Shown piece by piece: positions 42,911 to 54,804 of a stretch of 64,000 nucleotides of DNA. The translations under genes and the position numbers were made by a program. The stretch is from Ovis canadensis (lineage: Eukaryota; Chordata; Mammalia; Artiodactyla; Bovidae). The notes beneath the pieces were generated by a model. That model worked only from the letters and a program-made list of their open reading frames with translations. It was not told the origin of the DNA and did no database searches. The first letter of the stretch is position 1; each line of letters starts with the position of its first letter. The stretch spans positions 61,821,384-61,885,383 of the forward strand of contig NC_091250.1 in the NCBI RefSeq assembly GCF_042477335.2, written 5' to 3'.

Positions 42911-43069
42911 AAGCACTTCTCCTTAAAAAAAAAAAAATAAAAGTTTTCAGTATTTAATGATGGCAGAAGAGGATGATCATGTAAGGAGAATTCCTTCTTT
43001 TTTCTTAACATCTCTAAGCATCTCTTCTTTCTATTCTAAAAATGAGAGTCAGAGCAAGTTGTAGCTTGA

Positions 43070-43249
43070 CAGCAAAGAATCTATACTTGGAGTAGACTGC
43101 CTGGAGCAAATTCTGGCTCTGTGGCTGACCCCCTCTATGACACAGGGCAACTGACTTTTCAGCCTCAGGCCTCAGTCGGCTTGTCTATAAAACGATAGCA
43201 ATAATCCTACTTTACGGGGCTGTGAGAATTAAATAAAAGAATAAGGCTT
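43070..43249 (+). repeat. MIR SINE, split
   Basis: CAAATTCTGGCTCTGTGGCT, GACACAGGGCAACTGACTTT, GGCTGTGAGAATTAAATAAA. The tail (GGCCCACAGTAAATAATTTG) is found at 43475-43500, beyond an inserted Bov-tA. Confidence 0.8.
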
Positions 43250-43462
43250 GTCTCTGTGTGTGCTCAGTTGTGTCCAGCTCTTCATGAACCTATGAACTGT
43301 AGCCCACCAGGCTCCTTGCTCTATGGAATTTTCCAGGCAAGAATACTGAAGTAGGTTGCCATTTCCTACTCCAGGGGATCTTTCTGATGCAGGGATTGAA
43401 CCCTCATCTCTTGGGTCTCCTGCACTGGCAGGCAGATTATTTACTACTGTGGCACCTAGGTC
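43250..43462 (-). repeat. Bov-tA SINE inserted in MIR
   Basis: GTGTGTGCTCAGTTGTGTCC, reversed Bov-A, GGGATTGAACCCTCATCTC, and a diverged right end CACTGGCAGGCAGATTATTT. Confidence 0.92.
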
Positions 43463-43500
43463 AGATAAAAGCCTGTCTGGCCCACAGTAAATAATTTGCA

Positions 43501-44481
43501 ATTATTATTAGTGAGTACATGTTCCTACCCCAACTCTGCTCTGTCTCACTCGGCACTGGGCTCTGGCTGACAGCCTTCAGGAGAGAGAAGGGGACAAGGA
43601 GGCTCCTTCAAGATTGGCTTGCTCTCTCCTGAGAGCAGGGCAAGAAGGGCAGAACCCAGCCAGGCTGGAGCACAGATCCGAGGGTGGAAACCAGCCAGCT
43701 CAAGGAATTCCTAGGAAATGCTCCCTACTTCCGAGTTCAGAAGAAAACGACAGTATCTCTTTTTGCCTGCATAGCCCTCTTTCCTGAGGGAGGCAGTGAG
43801 AAACTCGATCCAAATAAGGCCCAAAGCTCTGCTGGCATTCCACATGTACAGCGTTTACATAGATTAGAACCTCTCTGTTGACTCCCATTTTAAACCTCCA
43901 AGGCTTTGTAGTCCATGAATGTTTAATGTTCTGTTTTGCAATGTTCCTTGCCATCCTACATGGTTCTGTCAGCTTTTAGAAGGGAAACTTCCCCCTTCAG
44001 GGTATATTTCCCCTGCCCTGAGCTGGAGAGCCCCGTTGCTAAGGGCATCTGTTCTGTTTGCTTAGGAGAAGTACAGATGTGAATAGTCACCAAGTTGCAT
44101 CTTTTGTTCTGCTCATCTGGCATCCGGCTGATGTAACAGCTGCAGAACACTGGGGCTCCCTGATGGGGGAAAGAGAGAGAGAGGAAAAAAAAAAAAAAGG
44201 CCAAAAGTAGCCCAGGAGAGTATGCCAGTGCTCAGAGGCTTTCAAGAACTGGATCTATTCTTAGGAATCTCCATATTGCTCCAACCTGCATGGAGGCCAA
44301 TGGGAGGCAATTTAGTCAAACCCCCATCTGTTGAGCCCTAATGGGGCAGCTGTGAAGGGAAGACGGTGGCTCAAAAGGGTCATTTAGATAAAGTTCCTGC
44401 CACTGCAGGGGTACATTCCTGACTGGAGAAGAGCTGGATTTACTGTGAAGAAGTCTAAATTGCAAAGCACTAATCAGTGTC
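43501..44481. other. Unassigned sequence
   Basis: Short opposing frames (43684-43881 plus, 43700-43954 minus, 43956-44204 minus) have no support. An A run lies at 44185-44198 after a GAGAGAGAGAGG patch. Confidence 0.4.
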
Positions 44482-44703
44482 ATGGGCTTCCCTGGTGGCT
44501 CAATCAATAAAGATTCCAATGCAGGAGACCACTTGCAGCACAGGAGACCTGGGTTTGCTCCCTGGGTCAGGAAGATCCCCTGGAAAAGGAAATGGCAACC
44601 TGTCCAGTCTTCTTGCCTGGGAAGTCCCATGGACAGAGAAGCCTTGTGGGCTTCAGTCCATGGGGTCGCGAGAGTCGGGCATGACTAAGCGATGAAACCA
44701 CAC
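44482..44703 (+). repeat. Bov-tA SINE
   Basis: GGGCTTCCCTGGTGGCTCAA head, GGGTTTGCTCCCTGG box B, Bov-A unit, GTCGGGCATGACTAAGCGAT end. Confidence 0.93.
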
Positions 44704-45004
44704 CACGACCAGTGTCTCATCACTCTCAAGGAGGGGACCAGTGAGTTTATGATACTACCTGAGCTAAGCTACTCACTCAGGTCAAACCTCCAGATACATC
44801 TTGAGTTGCCAGTGGTTTCCTGCACTGTGAAACCACAAGATGAAGAAATATGGTCAAGAAATATTAGTCGAGTTGATGACTACCTCAAACCTACACTCAA
44901 TTAACCCCATATAGTGCAACAATTCCATAAAATAAGTAGGAGAAAGCACAGATGAATATTAATCCAAGTCAATCACCTCATTCCCTCCCCTTGCTGCCGC
45001 ATCT
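44704..45004. other. Unassigned sequence
   Basis: A 70-codon plus-strand frame (44692-44904) begins in the SINE tail; not considered a gene. Confidence 0.4.
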
Positions 45005-45240
45005 GTCCCAGCCGCCATGCACTGTCACCTGGGTATGGCAATTGCTTCCTAAGTGGTCCCCCTGCTCCTCCCTTTGACAGACCACCCCTTTTTAAAGTTT
45101 ATTCTCAACACAGCAGCCAAGGTAATCTTGTGAACACTAAGTTAGATCATGTCACTCCTGTGCCCAAAGCCCTCCGGTGGCTTCCCATCTCACAAAGGGC
45201 AAAAGCCAAAGTTCTTCCAATGAATGGCTTTCAGGGCCCT
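45005..45240 (+). repeat. L2 LINE 3' region
   Basis: CACAGCAGCCAAGGTAATCT, TAGATCATGTCACTCCTGTG and CCTCCGGTGGCTTCCCATCT are landmark L2 blocks. Confidence 0.82.
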
Positions 45241-45244
45241 AGGT

Positions 45245-45440
45245 AACTTGGGTCCCCAAGTGAATGAAGCCACCTTGAAAGTGGCTCCCACAGCCTCCTG
45301 GCATTGCGTTCAGCAGAGACAAGTTCTTCCTTGTGGAACCTCTAGAATTTGCAGAATCCTGAAAGAATAAACAATTGTAATATTGTGAGCCACTCAGTTT
45401 CAAATGATTTGTTACATAGCAATAGATAGTCATTAAGATT
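45245..45440 (+). repeat. Ancient LTR-like repeat tail, family not assigned
   Basis: AATAAACAATTGTAATATTG, GAGCCACTCAGTTTCAAATG and TTACATAGCAATAGATAGTC end like the old mammalian LTR-type repeats also seen near 54370 and 60640. Confidence 0.55.
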
Positions 45441-47055
45441 TCATTTTTTTAAAACAAGTTCATTGCTGAAAAGATTCAAAAACCACTACTGTAGAAAAAT
45501 ATTTAATGAAAAGATAAACAAAAGGTTACAGAGTAACATATATAAAATGAAAAAATTTTAGTATACAAAGTATCTATAGTTCTCAGGTAGCTTAAATTTT
45601 TAATAAATTCACTTCCCTAATCAGAGTAAACAAGTTGCAAAATGCAACTCAAGATTTCAACAAAATTTCAAGTGATTCGTTTGCTCTGATTTCTTTATAG
45701 AGGGAAAGAGAGCAAGAGGGAAAGGAAACAAATTTTCATTTCTTTCTAAACTTCCTACTGTCTAAAATAGACGTTGTCCTCAAAATCCCAGAAGGGGAAA
45801 TGCAAAAAGAAATAGATTAAGTTAATTCTTAGGCTGAGCTACAAAGAGCCCAGTTCCTGATGACTTAGGAAATTTGGACAAGTTTGGGGCATTTTTAAAT
45901 ATGCTTTGTTTCATTCCGTTGTTGGCAGCACTGGTGGCGGTGGCTGCCTTTGACCCAGCCCCAAGTTAGACGTAGTTGCACTGTGTGGCTGGGAGACCAG
46001 ACTGACCACAGGGCAGGTGAAACTGACTCCCCGTGTCCCTTCCCTGGGATTCCTTAACTCTTCCCCGGTGTCTTTAGTCTACAGCACAACTCCTTGCAAA
46101 CAGAATAGGCCTAAGTCAACACAACCATGCTGAGTTCTCAGGCAGTTAAAATTTCATTCTTTTTACTAAGCCTCCCTCACCCTGGCATTGATTTTTTTTT
46201 CCCCAGACAAAATGAGTTGTTTACATTTTTCTGAGTTTCATTTCATCTTCTTGTTTTCATCGGTGCTTCCCGCCTGTCAAGTCCAATTGAAACTTTGTTG
46301 GATCAAGGGTCAGGCAAATTGCTCCTCTCTGCTTTAGGTCTCTTGGAAATTTTACAAATGTGTCTTGGGTGTCTTCATTGAGAAAAATATTGACCTTTTT
46401 AAACTCTGTTGGTGTGGGCAGAGACTTCCTGCAGAATTTATACTCATTTAGTATTTAAAATCTCACAACCACCACCAGAAGATGAAAATAGTGCCAGACA
46501 CCATGCTTACCTCTAAACCGTGTTGCTTTTGATGTCACACAACTGTGCACAGAAATGTGTCTGACAAGGTCCTGCATATGACCCAGATGAATAGCATGGT
46601 AGCCTCACGAGCTCAGTACTACGCCCATTGATTGTTTACACTAGAAGTTCTCCCACGTGATGTAAGTAAAACTTAGAGTTTGTCACCAATAAATGGTAAT
46701 ACTGAAAAAAAAAATAGTGTCAGACAAAAAGTTAGGAACGATCCCTGCACGGATTAGGTGACTTTAAGATGAAGTGACCGCAGCCCCACCCAAAGTAAAT
46801 ATGAAACTCCCCTGAGAATCCCTTCATTTCAGCGACTGTTCCAGAACCCTTTTTGAGGTCCAATGCAAATATCTGTTCTGTGTTTATTATTCTAGCATGT
46901 CAACGTCCTCTTCCTATTTGCCAGTGTCAGTTCTTTTGAGGCAGGGACAATTGTTACCATTTGGTTAAACAGAATACAGGATTAGGGGTTTCTCAAATGC
47001 TGGATGGAGGAAAATGGGATGAGTCACAGTTACATGCAGGATGTTTCTATCAAAA
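45441..47055. other. Unassigned sequence, largely AT-rich
   Basis: No gene seen. On the minus strand a donor-like TTTAGAG/GTAAGC site at 46507-46512 follows a 31-codon open stretch, but no acceptor stands out. A T run is at 46190-46200. Confidence 0.4.
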
Positions 47056-47059
47056 TGCC

Positions 47060-47700
47060 TTTTAACCATTTAGTAAACATAACAGATCAGTGGAGAAGGA
47101 AAGGATTATTCTGTAAACAATGGCAGGATATTCATTAGACATCTTGAACAGGAGGAAAAACTCTATTTCAACCTTAAATTCATACCATGAATCAAAATAA
47201 ATTCTAGAAAGATTGAAGAAACATATGATGAAAAAACAAATCATTAAATAGACACATAGATCAATAGAACAGGATTGAGGGTCCAGAAATAAATGACTAC
47301 ATTTATTCTTACATTTATGGTCAATTGACTTTCAAAAACCTTCCAACACACTTCACTGGTGAAAGTATAGCCTTTGTAACAAGTAACGCTGGGACAACTG
47401 AATAGTCAGAGAGAAAAAAATCCTTACATTCATGTTATACACAAACTTTAACTCCAATTGAATTGTAAACTTGCATGTAAGAGCTAAAACAATAACACAT
47501 TTAGAACAGAATGTAGAAGCAAATCGTCAGGACCTTCAGTTAGGAAAAGACTTCAGCAATAGTGACACCACAAATATAGCCCAAGAAAGAACAAATTGAT
47601 AAATTGGACCTCACCAAACTTAAAAACATTTATGCTTCACAAGACACCAGTAAGAAACTGAAAAGAAAAGCAACAGATGGGGAGAAAAGATCCTATTCTC
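47060..47700 (+). repeat. Old L1 ORF2 fragment
   Basis: CATAGATCAATAGAACAGGA, GGTCAATTGACTTTCAAAAA, AAGAACAAATTGATAAATTGG and GACCTCACCAAACTTAAAAA are the familiar L1 ORF2 C-terminal coding blocks. The frame is fully broken. Confidence 0.87.
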
Positions 47701-47900
47701 ACAGCTTATATTCTTTAGGGAGTATGGGGGCATCCAGAAACAAATTAACAAATGACAAAATATCAAATCACAACTAGTGCTCTGCAGAAGACAAACTCCT
47801 GTGACATGTTGGGTGTTGGCAGTGTTAAACTGTGTACTTAGGAAAGAGCACTCTGCTGGGATGTCATTCATATCGAGCAATGTGAGTTCTGAGTAACAAA
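47701..47900. other. Unassigned sequence
   Basis: Transition between the L1 fragment and the next old repeat. Confidence 0.4.
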
Positions 47901-48190
47901 CGAACAGTCAATCATGTGATGATCCAAAGGGAGCAGCAGCAGCATGTGCAAAGGCCCTGTGGTGTATACAAGCTAGACATTTATTGGCATGTTTGTGTCA
48001 ATAAACGATGGCAGGGGAGGCTCTGTCAATATGGGCAAGGAGGATAGCGACGCCAGATGGAATGGGGGCCTTCGGAGGATGCCCTTCAGAGGGCTTTGTG
48101 AACTAAGGTGAGAAGGGCATGTGCCCTCAGATGTGATTGAATCAGACTGGAGTATGACCTCTGTTCAACAGGGAATGGATTCCAAAAGAG
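47901..48190 (+). repeat. Old L2-like fragment
   Basis: ATGTGCAAAGGCCCTGTGGT, TGGGCAAGGAGGATAGCGAC and GGGCTTTGTGAACTAAGGTG match the family also at 19821. Assignment is tentative. Confidence 0.5.
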
Positions 48191-48194
48191 AGTA

Positions 48195-48300
48195 TCACCC
48201 AGAGTTCTTGGTTGCAAATAACAAAGCTGACTTGGGCTGGTTTAACAAAGAGAAACTTACTTTATTTTTTTTTAATTTATTTTAAAAGATTTTATTGAAA
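48195..48300 (+). repeat. Ancient repeat fragment
   Basis: GTTCTTGGTTGCAAATAACA, TTAACAAAGAGAAACTTAC: start of the family also seen at 42490. A T/A-rich stretch follows. Confidence 0.5.
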
Positions 48301-48308
48301 AAGAATAT

Positions 48309-48505
48309 TAGGGGGACTTCCCTGTGGCCCAGTGGTTAAGAATTCACCTTGCAATGCAGAAGACGTGGGTTTAATTCCTGGTTGGAGAACTAAGATCCCA
48401 CATGCTAAGGAGCAGCTAATCCAGTGCACCACAGCTAGAGAGTCCGCGCTCTGCATGAGGGACCCCACAGGACGCAACTAAGACAGCCAAACAAATGGGC
48501 TTTTT
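48309..48505 (+). repeat. CHR-type tRNA-derived SINE
   Basis: GGGGACTTCCCTGTGGCCCA head, GGGTTTAATTCCTGG box B, body to ACGCAACTAAGACAGCC. Confidence 0.88.
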
Positions 48506-48796
48506 AAAAAAGAAAAGTAAAAACAAAAATGAATAGTGGGAAACTCATAGATTTCTTTCTTTCTTTTTTGGGAGGACCTGAAAAACAACACTCAGGATCA
48601 AGGGTCCAGGGACAATTCCTAAAACCACAAGGGGGGAACCCCCTCACTGCTAATGCCCCATTGGTGATACTTCTGTGCATGGAACTTTGGCATCCTTTCC
48701 ACCCCATAGGCATTGCTTTGGCTGTTTAAAAAAAAAACAGTTCTGCACAGCCTTTTTCCTTTTTCAAACTGCTCACTGCTGAATCAAAGTAAGTAA
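48506..48796. other. Unassigned sequence
   Basis: Opposed frames at 48504-48729 overlap; no support. Confidence 0.4.
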
Positions 48797-49008
48797 GAGT
48801 TAGTTGCTCAGTCGTGTCCAACTCTTTGTGACCGTAATGGACTGTATCCTACCAGGCTCCTCTGTCAGTGGAATTCTCCAGGCAAGAATATTGGAGTGGG
48901 TTGCCATTCCCTTCTTCAGGGGATCTTCCCTACCCAATGATCAAACCCAGGTCTCCGGCACTAGCAAGCAGATTCTTTACTGTCTGAGCCACCAGGGAAG
49001 CCCAAAGT
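48797..49008 (-). repeat. Bov-tA SINE
   Basis: GTTAGTTGCTCAGTCGTGTC, reversed Bov-A, AATGATCAAACCCAGG, TGTCTGAGCCACCAGGGAAG. Confidence 0.93.
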
Positions 49009-49302
49009 CTCCTAATAAGCATGCTAAGTGACAGAGTCTAGTCACCAAGTCACATCCTCGTTGCAAAGAAAGCTGGGAATTTGAAGTTGCTGCATTCTAA
49101 ATTCAGGGATTAAAACTTAAAAGACTGGAACTTCCTCAATATAAGAAGGGTGCTTTTAAAATTACTAGGGAGTCATAAAACATAATAAAATCCATTAAGC
49201 AGAATGGGAATAAAAGTACGAATCCAAGTGAGGAGTCTGATGCAGTATTTCAGGTGAAGGATAATGGGAGACTTAACAGGCTGATACTATATTACAGGAC
49301 AG
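49009..49302. other. Unassigned sequence
   Basis: No family recognised. Confidence 0.4.
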
Positions 49303-49487
49303 TGGTTCTCAGAGTAGGGCCCTAGCCCAGCACCATCAACATCTTCTGAAAACTTTGTTAGAAATGCAAATTTCAGGCCCCACCTTGAAACTTACTAAAT
49401 CTGAAACTCTGAGGGTGAATGAAGCTCAGCAATTTGTTTTAACAACCCACCCAGATGACTATGATGCCTGCTAAAGACTGAGAAACC
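49303..49487 (+). mobile_element. hAT-type non-autonomous DNA transposon relic
   Basis: CAGTGGTTCTCAGAGTAGGG at the left, AGAAATGCAAATTTCAGGCC and CTGAAACTCTGAGGGTGAAT in the middle, CTAAAGACTGAGAAACC at the right. This is a common old MER-group element. Confidence 0.8.
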
Positions 49488-49567
49488 AAATATTACCATC
49501 ACATTGGGGTTAGAGCTTCAGTGTATGAATTTGGGAGGGGGCCATGATCCAGTCCATAGTAGACATA
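49488..49567 (+). repeat. Tail of an ancient medium-reiterated repeat
   Basis: GTGTATGAATTTGGGAGGG and CCAGTCCATAGTAGAC match the end of the repeat at 31270-31510. Confidence 0.65.
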
Positions 49568-49639
49568 TAAAATTAAGACGATAGCTTTGCAGAGCTCATG
49601 TGAATATAGGGTACATAACCCTTCTCTTCGACTCTCATC

Positions 49640-50480
49640 CCTTCCAGCCCTCCCCTCACCAGATTCACATCATACAGAGAGCGTCCTCGCCTGTCCCCAA
49701 ACCTTCAGTTTGGCCACCCTGCCTCCAATGTGTTTTCCATGTACAAGACTGATTTCATGAAAAGGCAGTTCTCTCCATGCCACTCCTTTGCTCCAAACCC
49801 CATAACTCAGAAGTGTTTTCCAAAATGTGCCTGATTTTAAGAATCATCAGGGTGTTTATTAGCACCCAAGCCCCTCCTTACAGTTCTGGAGTAAGTCTGG
49901 GGCATCCAAAATTTTATCAAGTGTCAACAAGTGACGCATATCACCCAGTCTGAGAAACACTGCCCCTTATGATAAATTTCAAGATCCTTAGCAAAGCATA
50001 AGTATGGCTTGGTACTCTGGCCCTGCCCTTTCTCTCCTGCTTCCTGCCACTCCTCATCTCCCCTCCTCACCCCGCTCCATACCCTCATTCACCCCCCAGC
50101 ATTCCACCTCCAGCTGTGGAAAATTACTTGTGAGTCCTGAGTACCCCCATTCTCCCTTGTATCACCCTGACTTAGCATATGCCTCTCTGTCTGAAAGGGT
50201 GCCCTCTCTTCTCCTGGCCACCTGACCAATTCCACATCTTTCACTTCCACGCTCAAGCTTCCCTCTTCCAGGAAGGGCTCCTGCCTCCTCACTCTTTGTT
50301 GACACCCTTTATGCTTGTGCTCTGTGCCCCCACTGCCATAACCATTTCGGCTTGTCACTGGCATGCTTCCCCAACCAGATCAATAGGTCCTCCAGAGAAG
50401 GGAATGAATCTTTTCATCTTTGTATCCCTGGCTGCTTGAACAGAAGCAGACTCAATGTGAGTACTCGATGTTTGCTGACT
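49640..50480 (+). repeat. L2 LINE 3' region interrupted by a small DNA-transposon relic
   Basis: L2 landmarks run from GTTTGGCCACCCTGCCTCCA through CTCTTCCAGGAAGGGCTCCT to TTTGTATCCCTGGCTGCTTG. About 49810-49970 (GTTTTCCAAAATGTGCCTGA to CAGTCTGAGAAACACTGCC) interrupts it and looks like an old hAT-type relic. Open frames at 50004-50439 result from L2 sequence. Confidence 0.8.
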
Positions 50481-50844
50481 AAATCAGTTGGTGAACTACT
50501 ATGAGTAGGACAAAGTTGCTCAACAGAACTGCATATTCCTTAAGGGCTATTATTAAAAATTAGGGGGAAAAAGGTCATTAAGCACACATACACATGTATA
50601 CACACTCTCTTTCTCTCTCAATAGTATCCAAAGAAAAGAAGAATGTCACCCAATGGGGAAACTGAGGCACTGGTTGTTGCAACAAATAATAGTAAGGATT
50701 AAACACAAACTGCTCCCTATCTGGGTCCAGATTCAAGTGAGAAATAGACAGAGGACTTTGTCAGAAATAGTGGAAAAGTTGCACTGTTTCTGGCAGTGAG
50801 ACTGCAGAAGGTGGAGATTTCTAAGACACAGTTGTTGTATATGC
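50481..50844. other. Unassigned sequence
   Basis: A short CA/CT-rich tract (50584-50620) and no recognised element. Confidence 0.45.
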
Positions 50845-51054
50845 ATATGCTCAGTCCTGTCCAACTCTTTGCGACACCATGGACTGTAGTCTGCCAGGCT
50901 CCTTTGTCCAGCGATTCTCTAGGCAAGAATAATGGAGTGGGTTGCCATGCCCTCCTCCTGGGGAACTTCCCGACCCAAGGATTGAACCCGAGTCTCCAGT
51001 GTCTCCTGCATTGGCAGGCGGATTCGTTACTGCTGAGCCACCTGGGAAGCTCTA
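50845..51054 (-). repeat. Bov-tA SINE
   Basis: GCATATGCTCAGTCCTGTCC, reversed Bov-A, AAGGATTGAACCCGAGTCTC, GCTGAGCCACCTGGGAAGC. Confidence 0.93.
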
Positions 51055-52384
51055 ACATACGGTTGGGCTTCTGAACATCTTCCCCGACTGAGGTCTTGGG
51101 ACAGACCATCCCCCAGAAGACAGGCCAGAGCCCTGACCCACAGATGTGCTTTCACAGGGAAGCTGAGGAGGCCTGCTTCCAGAGACCAGGCGGCTCTGGG
51201 GGAGAGCAGTGAGAAGCCCCTTCCCCAATCTCAGCAGCCAGAGAAAGTCACTTCTCTTTCTGGGGGGAGGAAGGAAGCACGGAGAGTGGCAGATGGGTGT
51301 CTCCCACATACTTCTATCCTGGGAGTGGGGAGAAAGTGGAATCACGGGGCATGGGGGCCCAACTCCCCTCACTGACCCCCCACGAGGAAGTGCTTCAAGA
51401 CGGGCTATTTGTAGAGTTGGGTTTAAGAAGGAAGTGAGAAGCAGTCTTTCCAAAGTCAGAAGGGAAATGGAAAGGTTCGCATCACGTGACTCTGCAGAGG
51501 GCTGAGAAGGCTCCTGTATGAGACTCAGAATCCGGAATTCAAATACTCCCCAACTTCAGCAAGGTTATAAGAAGATGCGGGAATTGCTTAATCTCTCTAG
51601 GCCTCCCTTCAGCCTCCATCAAACATCTGTCATGAGCCTGGTGGAGTGAGTTGATGGAGGAAGAGCTGGATTGACTCAGTATTATCTTGGGTAACAGAAA
51701 TAACTGATGCCATGCTCAAGATATGGGTGACTGGGGAATCCATGCCTCTGGCAAGCTGGTGGCTGGCCCTCCCTCATCAACTCCCCTCCCCACTTTCCTG
51801 TCAAGTCTGCCCACCTCATCAACCTCCTCCAGCATCAACTCTGTTCCAGGACTCCAAGAGTCAGGATTTAGGTTTCCTGGCCCCTCAAAGGCTATTGCAG
51901 TTAACATTTAAGAATTTTCCCACACTCTTTATGCCCTTAAACCAGGCCTCTGGTTAAGAGGTTCTAAGGAGCTGCGTGTGTCAGAAATGAGCCCCCTTTT
52001 TATCAGATGCAGTTCTGAGTTCAGCAGAGGAAAATCTCATGGTGCACAAAGAAGCCTCCGCCCCAAAGCTCTTCTTAATAATTATCTGTTGATGACAAAT
52101 CTCTAGCCACATGCCTTGCCCCACAGCTGTACTTCCTGCATGTGTCACACAACCTGGGCAAAGTCTGCCCAGTCATCAGATACAGCCTACAGAGGAGGAC
52201 CCCAGGTTTGGAGGGACTAACCCAGCCAGCATCCCACTGCAAGAGAGGCTAGAAAGGTGGCTTCCAAGGAACTTTCTTCCCAGTTGCTGAGACTAGGGTA
52301 GGGTAAATAGGCTACTGGCTCCCAGGGGATGGTGCAGACGGCTCCTGCCCCTTAAAGTCTGTCTGAGTCCCAGACTCTGCCTAT
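51055..52384. other. GC-richer unassigned stretch
   Basis: Overlapping opposed frames at 51052-51453 (minus) and 51209-51505 (plus), and at 51712-51957 (both strands), have no splice or domain support. No repeat family recognised. Confidence 0.35.
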
Positions 52385-52490
52385 TTGTTTATGAACACTT
52401 GTAGAGCACCTACTATGTGCCAGGTACTGTGTGAAACACTTCACAGACATTATCTTGTTTAATCCTCATAACAGCCCACGCTGTGCAGCC
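52385..52490 (-). repeat. MIR-family fragment
   Basis: GCACCTACTATGTGCCAGGT, CATTATCTTGTTTAATCCTC. Confidence 0.75.
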
Positions 52491-52655
52491 TGAGGGAAAC
52501 AAGTTAACCTCTCCGTGTCTCCATTTCTCCAACTAAAGGGGAGAGTCCATAAAGTACACACTTTCTGGGGCTGTTGTGACAGCTCCATGAGTTCACATGC
52601 TTCAAGCACTTAGAACAGTACCGGGCACACAGCAAGGGCTACAGGATTAAGCATT
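52491..52655 (+). repeat. MIR SINE fragment
   Basis: AACAAGTTAACCTCTCCGTG, GGCTGTTGTGACAGCTCCAT, CACTTAGAACAGTACCGGGC. It faces the preceding fragment. Confidence 0.7.
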
Positions 52656-52841
52656 TGTGGTGCAAATAATGGGGTGAGGACAATGATGGATACAGAAACA
52701 CAGAATAGGAGGACAGACCCATAAATCAGTCCTAGCAGGTGAGAGACAAGCTCCCAGGAAGCCACCTAGCTGGCAAAGAGCTAAGGCACATTCACACTAG
52801 AGGCCCAGAGAGGGGACACTTACTCTGGTTCCAAGACACAG

Positions 52842-53062
52842 GTGCATGCGTGCTAGGTCATGTCCGACTCTTTGTGACTGTATGGACTGTAGTCTGCCAG
52901 GCGCCTCTGTCCATGGGATTTCCCAGGCAAGAACACTGGAGTGGGTTGCTATTTCCTATTCCATGGGATCTTCCCAACCCAGGGGTTAAATCCATGTCTC
53001 TTGAGTCTCCTGCATTAGCAGGTGGATTCTTTTATTATCACTCCACTACTTGGGAAACCCAA
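52842..53062 (-). repeat. Bov-tA SINE
   Basis: GCATGCGTGCTAGGTCATGT, reversed Bov-A, GGGGTTAAATCCATGTCTC, ending CACTCCACTACTTGGGAAAC (head diverged). Confidence 0.92.
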
Positions 53063-53785
53063 CTCTAGTCCCCTCCAATGATCAAATACAAAACACAGCT
53101 TTAGAGGAGAGTAAATACTCCTTCCAAGACATAAAGATGCACTCGCCGGCCCTTATTTACAGGTGTACTAACACTGGAAAACCCATGTTCCCCACCTCTG
53201 ACCAACTCTGAGAACAATGCCAAAGGTTTCCTGTAATGAAAGGGACTAAAAATACTTTTTGATGATGGAGAGAGTGGAAGTTGAGCAATGCCGACTGAGC
53301 GAAATACGGAAATGATACCAAATGGTCCCCAAGCAGCCAAGCAAGCAGCCCACCTGGCCTTTGATCTCTCAGTCTTGCCCCAAGACTCGGTGCATCTTGT
53401 TTTGTTCCAGGAGGCCATGCTGTGTCTCTGGGTTTGCACGCTCCAACTAATTTTCTAGAGAAAAAGTTAGTCAATCATGACTAATGCTGAGTTAGAGCAT
53501 TAGAGGGTTGCCAGCAAATTGAACACCTAAATAATATAACTTTCTCTTCTTTGCAACTCTTTGAAAGAGCGTTCAGAACTGGGAATTTGTTTGGTGCTTT
53601 GGAGACTCAACAACCACTCCCATGTTTACTGCCAAATTATTGTTATCATCAGATACATTCCATACACCGTCAAATTTTTTGTTAAATTTAACCATTTTGT
53701 TAAACTATGGTGGAATGGTTTTTATGGTTTGTAAAACTTGTCATGTGTATTATGTCCTCTTGCTCTCATCCCCACTCAGTGAGAG
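53063..53785. other. Unassigned sequence
   Basis: Two overlapping minus-strand frames (53101-53439, 53157-53474) stay open for over 100 codons each in different frames, which argues for chance. No repeat recognised. Confidence 0.35.
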
Positions 53786-53789
53786 ATAG

Positions 53790-53900
53790 TCATACCCACC
53801 ACAACCACCCCCTTTTACAGATGAAGAAACTGAGGCACAAAGAGGTGAAGAGCTTACCTGAGTTCACACTGCCGGCCGATGACAGCCTTCTGATGGTGCA
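53790..53900 (-). repeat. MIR SINE fragment
   Basis: CCCTTTTACAGATGAAGAAA, CTGAGGCACAAAGAGGTGAA, GAGCTTACCTGAGTTCACAC. Confidence 0.8.
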
Positions 53901-54369
53901 CCAGCCCCTCCTTTCACTCCTCCCGGCTGATCCCTTGGAATTCCACTCTACTCTCTGTTTGGGGCATCCTCGTTGTTATAAATCTTCTCTGTTTATAATG
54001 GCTGATCTCCAAAAGAAGCCTCAGCCTAGCCAGGAGGAGCCTTCTCTTTCTCTTTGCAAGTAAGTTTTTCCTCTTCTGTCTGGAAAAGGTGGCTTGGCAG
54101 CCAATTCAGTGAGCAATTCAGTGATTTAGGAACAAATATGTGGTACAGTTGAGTCTCTCCAGATGTGGAGCTAAATAAGGCACAGCTCGACTTTTTTTGG
54201 GTCCGACCCCGCTTTAGGCCAAACAAGGGGGAAAGGGAGCCCCAAGTGCACTTGTGAGAGTAGTGATAGTATTCTGATTCAAGAATGCTTACTATGTGCA
54301 GGCACTCTCCGGAGAGCTGGGACTCAGGATGACTAGCTGGTCAATTGCATGACTATATGATAAACTATT
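53901..54369. other. Unassigned, with a weak first-exon-like segment
   Basis: TTATAAAT (53977-53984) is followed by an ATG with G at +4 (53998-54001) and 20 codons starting MADLQKKPQPSQEEP up to a good donor-like TTTGCAA/GTAAGTTTTT at 54058. No partner exon or known protein is seen. Low confidence. Confidence 0.25.
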
Positions 54370-54720
54370 ACAGTTTCCTCCCCTTCAGTTTCCCTCTTGC
54401 AGGAGGATTTTCCACCCTTGCACTGTTGAACTCAGAAGTGGCTGTATGACTTATGTTGGCCAACAAAAAGTACACAGAGGTGACACAGGTCTCCCAGCTC
54501 GTGTTGGGCTTCTCTCTTCCATGTGCCGCACAGACAGGCAATGTTCCAGAAGAGGCTGCCCTGAGTCCCAGAGAGGGGTGGAGAAGCCAAGCCTTGGGCC
54601 AGTCCATAATGGCCATGTAATTTGAGCAAGCACTGTTTCTCTGCTGTGTGGTAAACCACCGATGTTTCCAGACTGTTGTTACAGCAGCAGGATCTAGCCT
54701 CTCCCAACTAGTAAGTTGGG
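54370..54720 (+). repeat. Ancient LTR-like repeat, family not assigned
   Basis: TGTTGAACTCAGAAGTGGCT, CATGTAATTTGAGCAAGCA and GACTGTTGTTACAGCAGCAG follow the layout of old mammalian LTR-like repeats. It is related in pattern to 57045-57480 and 60595-60945. Confidence 0.55.
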
Positions 54721-54804
54721 AGATGAAATCCCACAGCTAGTACATGACTGAGGCCAATCACTCAATCCAGCATTGAACAAATGCTTACTAACTTGTATTA
54801 ACTA

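Noticed and set aside
46440..46620. Minus-strand donor-like site at 46507 with a 31-codon open stretch
   Set aside because: No acceptor or recognisable residues; such combinations are expected by chance over 64 kb.
53101..53474. Two overlapping minus-strand frames of more than 100 codons
   Set aside because: They use different frames of the same DNA and neither has matching splice sites or a domain.
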